A DNA stretch of 30,497 nt. Source: Pseudomonadota bacterium. GTDB lineage: Bacteria; Myxococcota_A; Polyangia; Haliangiales; Haliangiaceae. The position numbers were made by a program, and so were the translations under genes. Shown here one piece after another: positions 24,392 through 30,000 of this stretch. Below the pieces are notes generated by a model. That model searched no databases, had not been told where the DNA came from, and worked only from the letters and a program-made list of their open reading frames with translations. How positions within the stretch are numbered: position 1 is the stretch's first letter; each line of letters opens with the position of its first letter. The stretch spans positions 1 through 30,497 of the forward strand of contig JAEYYV010000217.1 of NCBI GenBank assembly GCA_023428295.1. The letters are read 5' to 3'.

Positions 24392-25090
24392 CTAGATGCC
24401 GTCGCACGTGGCCGGTTTGGATGCGCAGATGCCTTCGTCGCAGTGGTCGCTCGCGCACTGGCTGTCCGTGATGCACTGCATCCCGTCCGCGCGCGCCGGG
24501 CGGCATGTCTCGGGGCTCCCGAGATCCGCGTCGCAGATCAGATCGCCAGCGCACCTCTCGTCGCACGGCTCGCCCGCGCCGGGCATCGGCATGCACGCAC
24601 CATCCGTTGGCGGCTCGCCGAGCGGCGTGCGTTCGCCGACGCAGTTGTTGCTCGTGCACTCGTAGTCCTGCGTGCAGCCGCCGCCGTTCGCGACCTTCGG
24701 GATCAGGAACGGCTGACAACCCTCCTGCGGAAACTCTCGCGCGCCGTACTTCGCACACGACAGCGCCTCGATCGCGGCGACGCAGTCGGCGGCCGCTGCG
24801 CCGTCGTACTCCATGCGGCCCTTCGCGATCGACTCCTTGTACGACATGATCGCGAAGCCGGAGAACACGGCGGTGGAGAACGAGACGCACGTCTCCTCGC
24901 TATCGATCGGCTGACCTTCGAACGTGATGCCCGTGTACGCCTCGGTGATCTCGGCGGACGTGCAGCACGAGAACTGGCGCTCGCAGGCCGCGACGGCGAG
25001 CGCGCTACCGAGATCGTCGACCGCGATGGATCCGCCCGAGCCCGACCCGCCACAGCTCGCGAGCAAACAACAAACGACGAGTCGCTTCAT
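24392..25090 (-). CDS. Cysteine-rich lipoprotein, unknown function
   Basis: This is a 232-residue lipoprotein (signal MKRLVVCCLLASC). The N-terminal half has Cys in AACERQFSCCT, EETCVSF and AADCVAAIEALSCAKYG. The C-terminal half has closely spaced Cys in repeated short motifs (GGGCTQDYECTSNNCVG, EPCDERCAGDLICD, QCITDSQCASDHCDEG). This is the Dickkopf/EGF-like 'C-x-D-x-x-C-x-x-x-x-C' type common in secreted proteins of Myxococcota. The role is unknown; surface binding is possible. A G-rich run (GGGGGG) lies about 4 nt before the ATG. It is divergent from mgtC. Confidence 0.8.
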   Translation of the reverse strand: MKRLVVCCLLASCGGSGSGGSIAVDDLGSALAVAACERQFSCCTSAEITEAYTGITFEGQPIDSEETCVSFSTAVFSGFAIMSYKESIAKGRMEYDGAAAADCVAAIEALSCAKYGAREFPQEGCQPFLIPKVANGGGCTQDYECTSNNCVGERTPLGEPPTDGACMPMPGAGEPCDERCAGDLICDADLGSPETCRPARADGMQCITDSQCASDHCDEGICASKPATCDGI

Positions 25091-25181
25091 GAACCCCCCG
25101 ACGTGATCGTATGCGGCCCGCGATCGTCATCGAAGCTCTCTCACGGTGCCTTCACGGGAGACCGAGAGATCCAACTCCTGT

Positions 25182-25192
25182 TACGGTCGATC
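25182..25192 (+). promoter_or_regulatory. TACGGT box before mgtC
   Basis: TACGGT at 25182-25187 precedes the ATG at 25193 by 5 nt. No ribosome-binding site is present, as expected for a leaderless message. Confidence 0.4.
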
Positions 25193-25630
25193 ATGGATCT
25201 CACGCTACTGCACGGGAACGAGGTCGCGTTTCTCGTTCGCCTCGGTGTGTGTTTCGTTCTCGGCGCGATCATCGGAGTGGAGCGCGAGCTGCGCAACAAG
25301 CCTGCTGGCATCAGCACCAACTGCTTCGTGATGGCGGGTGCCTGCATGTTCACGTTTGTCTCGATGGAGGTCGATCCCAACAGCCCCGCGCGCGTCGCGG
25401 CGCAGGTGGTGTCGGGCGTCGGCTTCCTCGGCGCGGGCATGATCATCAAGAGCGAGAACAACAAGGTGAAGAACCTGACGACCGCAGCGGCCGTGTGGTT
25501 CACCGCAGGCATCGGCATGGCGGTCGGGCTCGGCTGGTTCCTCCTCGCGGCGATGGCGTCGCTCTATGCGGTGCTCGTTCCGCGCATCCCGCACGTGAAG
25601 AGCTGGCTCAAAGCGGACCTCGACGAGTAG
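25193..25630 (+). CDS. mgtC: MgtC/SapB-family membrane protein
   Basis: This is a 145-residue protein with four hydrophobic helices. The signature is clear: FVLGAIIGVERELRNKPAGI (residues about 18-37), TNCFVMAGACMFTF, VVSGVGFLGAGMIIK and NLTTAAAVWFTAGIGMAVGLG. It is the short form lacking the C-terminal ACT-like domain of Salmonella MgtC. MgtC proteins help cells cope with low Mg2+ and modulate the membrane ATP synthase; the role here is inferred from family. The long upstream open frame (from 24443) is a shadow of the convergent lipoprotein gene, so the ATG at 25193 is the likely start. Confidence 0.9.
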   Translation: MDLTLLHGNEVAFLVRLGVCFVLGAIIGVERELRNKPAGISTNCFVMAGACMFTFVSMEVDPNSPARVAAQVVSGVGFLGAGMIIKSENNKVKNLTTAAAVWFTAGIGMAVGLGWFLLAAMASLYAVLVPRIPHVKSWLKADLDE

Positions 25631-25690
25631 TCACCGCCTCGAGCAGGCCGACGAATGCGGCGACCTGTGCGCGGCGGGATGGTCGCGTGG

Positions 25691-26944
25691 CTAGAGGCGC
25701 TCGACGCGCATGCGATTGCGATAGACGCCCGGCGCGTGGCCCACGCTGTCGAAGCCGCGGCCGACGCCGGTGCCGGCGAGCGTGATGAAGATGTTCGCGG
25801 ATGGGCCGGCGAGGCGGAACTCGATCGCGTTCTGCGGGAGCTTCCAGCCAGCCGTGGGCGAGAGCTCGGTGCTCGCTTGCGCGGCGAAGTCGTCGAGCGT
25901 GATACGCGCGAGCGCGGTGTCGTCGTCGTACAGCGTGATGGCGAGGGCGTCGGTCGGCGAGAGGTGACCCGACGCGAGCGCGGTGAACGGGCCCTTCTCG
26001 GCGTCGGAGGCTTGCACGACGCGGAACGTGCGATCGGCATCGACGTAGGCGATGCGTGCGGGGCGGCCGGTGGGATAGTCGCTCGGTAGCACCTCGATGC
26101 GCGCGTCGGGCGCGGGTGAGAATGCGAGGAAGAGGCGGCGGTGACCGCCGGTCACGAGCGTCGTGTACGAGTTCAGGTGCGAGTAGACCGGATGCAGCAC
26201 CTCGGTGAGCGACTCGATGTGGAGCACACCGGAATCGTCGGTGCGGGCCGTTAGCGAGGATCGCTCGGTACCTTCGTGCGACGGCGAGAGTACCGTCCAG
26301 CATCCATCGGGGGACCGGCTGATGAACGTCAGCACGGGATAGATGTCGAGCGCGACGTGTCCGGCGATGAACCCGATGGGTTGGCGAGGCGGCGTACTGT
26401 CCGCAAACCGGACGATCGCGGGATGCGGCGACGGATGTGTCGACGGATGTGGCGACGGATGTGTCGACGGATGTGTCGACGGATGTGTCGATGGATGCGG
26501 CGCATCGTGGGCGATGGGTAAGAACACCCCGAGGACAGAGGCGGGGATGGCGACGAGCAGCGCAGAGCGCCAGCGAGCGCGATGGTGGAGGGACCAGAGC
26601 GTCGTGAGGACGGCACCGACGAGAAGTGGTGCGAGCCACAGACGGTGCAGCGTGATCGGAAAGAGAAGGCGGCCCGTGATCGCGGCGGACAGGTACGTCG
26701 CGGGAATCGCGGCGAGCAGGGCGGGCCGATGCGTGGCAGCGCGTGGGATCGAAACGAGGATCGCGAAGCCCACGATGACGAATGGCACCACGCGGTGGAG
26801 CCAGAACCGCGGATGCGAGAGCGGAAAGCCCGCCGGCATCATCCACCACCAGATCACCGCGCCGACGACGTGAACGAGGACGATCGCGAACCACAACAGG
26901 CTCGAGAGGCGACGCGCGGGGGAGACCGACTCGGTCACGAGCAC
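25691..26944 (-). CDS. Membrane protein with a His-Pro-Ser-Thr repeat and a periplasmic domain
   Basis: This is a 417-residue protein. Residues 10-140 hold four or five hydrophobic helices (LLWFAIVLVHVVGAVIWWWM, VVPFVIVGFAILVSI, and so on). Residues 141-175 are a repeat of HPST/HPSP units, rich in His. The C-terminal 230 residues form a beta-rich domain (FIAGHVALDIYPVLTFISRS, HPVYSHLNSYTTLVTGGHR, then FRLAGPSANIFITLAGTGV) that probably faces the periplasm or cell surface. I do not recognise the family. The start is GTG at 26944. The His-rich linker is coded by 12-bp tandem repeats and may bind metal or just serve as a flexible spacer. Confidence 0.75.
   Translation of the reverse strand: MLVTESVSPARRLSSLLWFAIVLVHVVGAVIWWWMMPAGFPLSHPRFWLHRVVPFVIVGFAILVSIPRAATHRPALLAAIPATYLSAAITGRLLFPITLHRLWLAPLLVGAVLTTLWSLHHRARWRSALLVAIPASVLGVFLPIAHDAPHPSTHPSTHPSTHPSPHPSTHPSPHPAIVRFADSTPPRQPIGFIAGHVALDIYPVLTFISRSPDGCWTVLSPSHEGTERSSLTARTDDSGVLHIESLTEVLHPVYSHLNSYTTLVTGGHRRLFLAFSPAPDARIEVLPSDYPTGRPARIAYVDADRTFRVVQASDAEKGPFTALASGHLSPTDALAITLYDDDTALARITLDDFAAQASTELSPTAGWKLPQNAIEFRLAGPSANIFITLAGTGVGRGFDSVGHAPGVYRNRMRVERL
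26421..26504 (+). repeat. 12-bp tandem repeat, seven units
   Basis: Seven in-frame units of the form GGATGTGTCGAC, with variants GGATGCGGCGAC and GGATGTGGCGAC, lie inside the membrane protein gene. On the coding strand they give the HPST/HPSP linker. Tandem units of a multiple of three are prone to length change without loss of frame, so copy number may vary between strains. Confidence 0.9.
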
Positions 26945-27069
26945 CTAGCATCGCGCAGAGCGTGACATCGCGCACTGAGAACTGCGCGCAGCGAACTGCG
27001 CGCCGCCGATCATCAGTGGTTGCCAGCATCTGACGGATCGGTTCCGACAGGACGCCGACGGGATCGAGC

Positions 27070-27081
27070 GATGCTCCGCGC
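27070..27081 (+). promoter_or_regulatory. GATGCT box before a lipoprotein start
   Basis: GATGCT (27070-27075) plus CCGCGC precede the ATG at 27082. The spacer CCGCGC and the distance are identical to those at 9734-9745, so the start at 27082 belongs to the chromosome's own style, even though the coding sequence that follows soon changes. Confidence 0.35.
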
Positions 27082-30000
27082 ATGGAGCTTCGCGTTCTCG
27101 CCGTGCTCGGTGGACTTGCTGCGTGTGCTGCGTGTGGGGATGACAAGCCGGCGACGCACGACGCTGCGCCCATCGACATGCGTCCGATGATCGACGCCTA
27201 CCTCAGCGGCAACGTCCGCGTGAAGCTGCGCGCCGCTGAAGCCGCCGCCCAGGACGACCCGGCCACCTACGTCGACAACGTCACCGCCCTGCAGCGCGTC
27301 CAGCCCCGCGACCTCCACCCCCGCGACATCAAGGCCCGCCTCGGCGCTCCCTGGATTCCCGCCAGCGACATCCAGGCCTTCGCCAACGACATCCTAGGCA
27401 CCGACGCGGTCAGCGTGGCCTACGCGCCGGTCATCAACGCCTGGAGCGTCCACGCCTTCCGCGACGTCCAGCGCTCCGTGGCCGCCCGCACCGAGTGGGG
27501 CACCCGCCGCCGCGACGCCCTGACCCTCCTGGAAGACGCCCTCACCGGCCGCCCCACCGAGGTCTACGACGTCGACAGCGACGGCAAGCGCCACAAGAAC
27601 GCGAAGGCCACGCTCGCCGCCTGCGAAAAGCGCGAAAAGATCGAGGAGACCTTCGGGCGCTGGATCTGGCAGGACCCGGACCGCGCCACCCGCCTCGCCG
27701 CCTATTACAACGAGCACTTCAACGCCACCGTCCTGCGCAGCTTCGACGGCAGCCACCTGACCCTCCCCGGCCTCAGCACCGCCATCAACCCGCGCCTTCA
27801 CCAGCGCAACGTCGCCTGGCGCGTCGTCCAGGACGGCAACACGCTGATGGCCCACACCGTCGGCGCCGGCAAGACCTTGGCCAGCATCATCGCCGCCATG
27901 GAGGAAAAGCGCCTCGGCCTCATCCACAAGCCGGCCTTTGCGGTTCCAAATCACATGCTGGAGCAGTTTGCGCGTGAATATAAGCAGGCTTACCCCGCAG
28001 CGCGCTTGCTTATCGCGGACAAGGAGAGCGTCAGCCCCGAGTACCGCAAGGAGTTCGTGGCCCGTTGCGCCCTCGGCGACTGGGACGCCGTGATCTTCAC
28101 GCATTCGACATTCAGCAAAATTCCGGTTTCCGCCGAAGCGACGGCGGACTTCATCCGCGAACAGGTCGAAGATCTGGAGGCCGCCATTGTCGCGGCTAAG
28201 AGCGGCAACGACGAGCGCGGTAGCCTCACGGTGAAACGGCTCGAAACCGCGAAGAAAAATCTTTCGGAACGCCTTAAAGGGCTTATCAACGAAGACATCA
28301 AAGACGACGGAATCACGTTCGAGAAAACGGGCATTGACCGCCTATTTGTTGATGAGTGCTTCCCTTATGAGACGCCTATTCTAACAGATCGTGGTTGGCT
28401 CCCAATTGGCTTCGTGGTAGAATCTCGCCTGAAGGTCAATGTCCTATCTATGGACCGCGCGACTGGTTCGCTGGAGTGGAAGCCCATCATCCGCTGGCTG
28501 CCGCGTGAGCGCAAAACGCCAATGGTGAAGGTCATCCATGAGCGCGGCGAATTCATCTGCACCGACAAACACAAGATCGCAACCGGCACCGGATACGTCG
28601 CCGCTCGTGACCTCGATCCGGGAACGCCACTGTATTCACTGCCAGAAGGTATTCGTTCCGAGCGCGGAGACACCGCAGCACTTTTGCTCGAAGGAATGTC
28701 AGGAAGCAGAAATTCTTGCTCGGCTGGACCAAACGGAGCGGGTTTGCCCACACTGTGGCAAGGCCTTCCATGCGAAGCGGCGCTGGGATCTGCGGCGCTA
28801 CTGTTCACCGGAATGCAGGTACGCATGGCGGAAGGCACAGCCGCGCAAGATGGCTGTAAAGACCTGCGAGATCTGCGGAACAGAGTTCCAGTTCGTGTCG
28901 TCAGGAGAGGCGAACAACGCGAAACGGCGGTTTTGTTCGAATCCATGCGCGGCCATCTACCGCAATCGTCTTCCAGGTCGCGCGGAGCGTTTCGAGGAGA
29001 CCATCGGACCTACACGCGGCAAATATTGGAAGGGACGGAAGCATCCCGGCGCATCGGCCCGCATGAGGGAGAACAATCCGAACAAGGACCCTGCTATTCG
29101 CGCCAAGATGTCGGCTGCCATGAAAGGCAGAACCTTTTTGGCTCGTGGTGGGAACGGCCAGCTGACCGAGCCACAGAAATTGCTGGCAGGCGTTCTGGGC
29201 CTGCCAATGGAGCACGCCATACGGACGGCGCCGGTCAAGGACCAGTTCGAATCGCTGCCACACTGCTACAAGGTGGACATAGCGGATCCGGATCGCATGC
29301 TGGCTATCGAAGTGGATGGCTTGACACACCGTCTTCGCCGGTGGCGCTTTTTGGACAAACGCAAGACCGCGGTGTTGAATGCTCTCGGGTGGTCCGTGTT
29401 GAGGTTTACGAACCAGGAAGTGATGGAGGACGTCAACCGCAGCGCGGAGATTGTTCGACAGTTTACGACCTCGAAGTAGATGAGAATCACAACTACTTTG
29501 CGGCCGGCATTCTTGTTTCCAATTGCCACCTCTATAAAAACCTATCATTCCAGACCTCGCGTGCGGGCGTTTCAGCCCCCGCCAGCCAACGGGCTGAGGA
29601 TTTGTTCCTGAAGAAGGAGATTCTCGAAAAACGCAATCCAGGCCGCAGCCTCGTCGGCATGACCGGCACCCCGATCGCCAACCGCGTCGCGGAAATGTTC
29701 GTCATGCAGAAATACTTCGACAAGCCCGGCCTCGTTGCCCGCGGCATCGCTCACTTCGACGCCTGGGCCGCCAACTTCGGCCAGGACGTCACGAGCATCG
29801 AACTCGCCCCCGACGGCGCCAGCTTCCGCATGAACACGCGCTTTGCCAAATACGTCAACGTCCCCGAACTCCAGACCCACTTCCGTCAGTTCACCGACGT
29901 CCAGACCGCCGACATGCTCGCCCTGCCCGTCCCCGACCTCCTGGGCGGCAAACCCCGCGTCGTCTCCATCCCCGCCTCCTTGATGCAGAAGGCCTACATC

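Larger units (their letters stand above)
28357..29523 (+). mobile_element. Intein with an out-of-frame nested homing endonuclease, inserted in helicase motif II
   Basis: This protein intron of 389 codons excises itself from the helicase. It begins at Cys1 (block A, CFPYETPILTDRGWLPIG) directly after VDE. Block B is GEFICTDKHKIAT with the T-x-x-H motif. The C-terminal block F/G is VYDLEVDENHNYFAAG then ILVSN, ending in Asn, followed by the +1 Cys of the extein (CHLYKN). The penultimate residue is Ser rather than His, as in some other inteins. Both splicing domains are in the helicase frame. The roughly 270 codons between them have no stop, but in that frame they look like an unstructured Ser/Arg/Gly-rich filler (SSSRSRGAF, SGSGSHAGYRSG), because the real gene there is the endonuclease in the next frame. 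All splicing residues are present, so it should be active; that is untested. Confidence 0.93.
27937..29640. other. Tract of divergent codon usage around the intein (probable co-conversion tract)
   Basis: Outside this tract about 4-10% of helicase codons end in A or T. Inside the extein parts 27937-28356 and 29524-29640 I count roughly 30% and 38%. The change at both edges is sudden: upstream at TTT GCG GTT CCA AAT, downstream between AAT CCA and GGC CGC AGC. The intein sits asymmetrically inside it (420 nt left, 117 nt right). This is what repair of a homing endonuclease cut against a donor copy would leave. Confidence 0.65.

Noticed and set aside
24443..25192. Long upstream extension of the mgtC frame
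   Set aside because: The extension lies opposite the Cys-rich lipoprotein gene and has shadow composition. MgtC homology begins right after the ATG at 25193.
28538..29479. The idea that the endonuclease is just a sequencing-frameshifted in-frame domain
   Set aside because: It would need two compensating indels, and the intein frame would then be expected to contain stops between them; none occurs in about 270 codons. The endonuclease also has its own stop exactly at the border of the C-terminal splicing domain. Reads should still be checked.
28901..29548. Minus-strand frame of 215 codons opposite the endonuclease
   Set aside because: It is codon-aligned with the endonuclease and so reflects its codon bias. 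No protein-like motif was seen.
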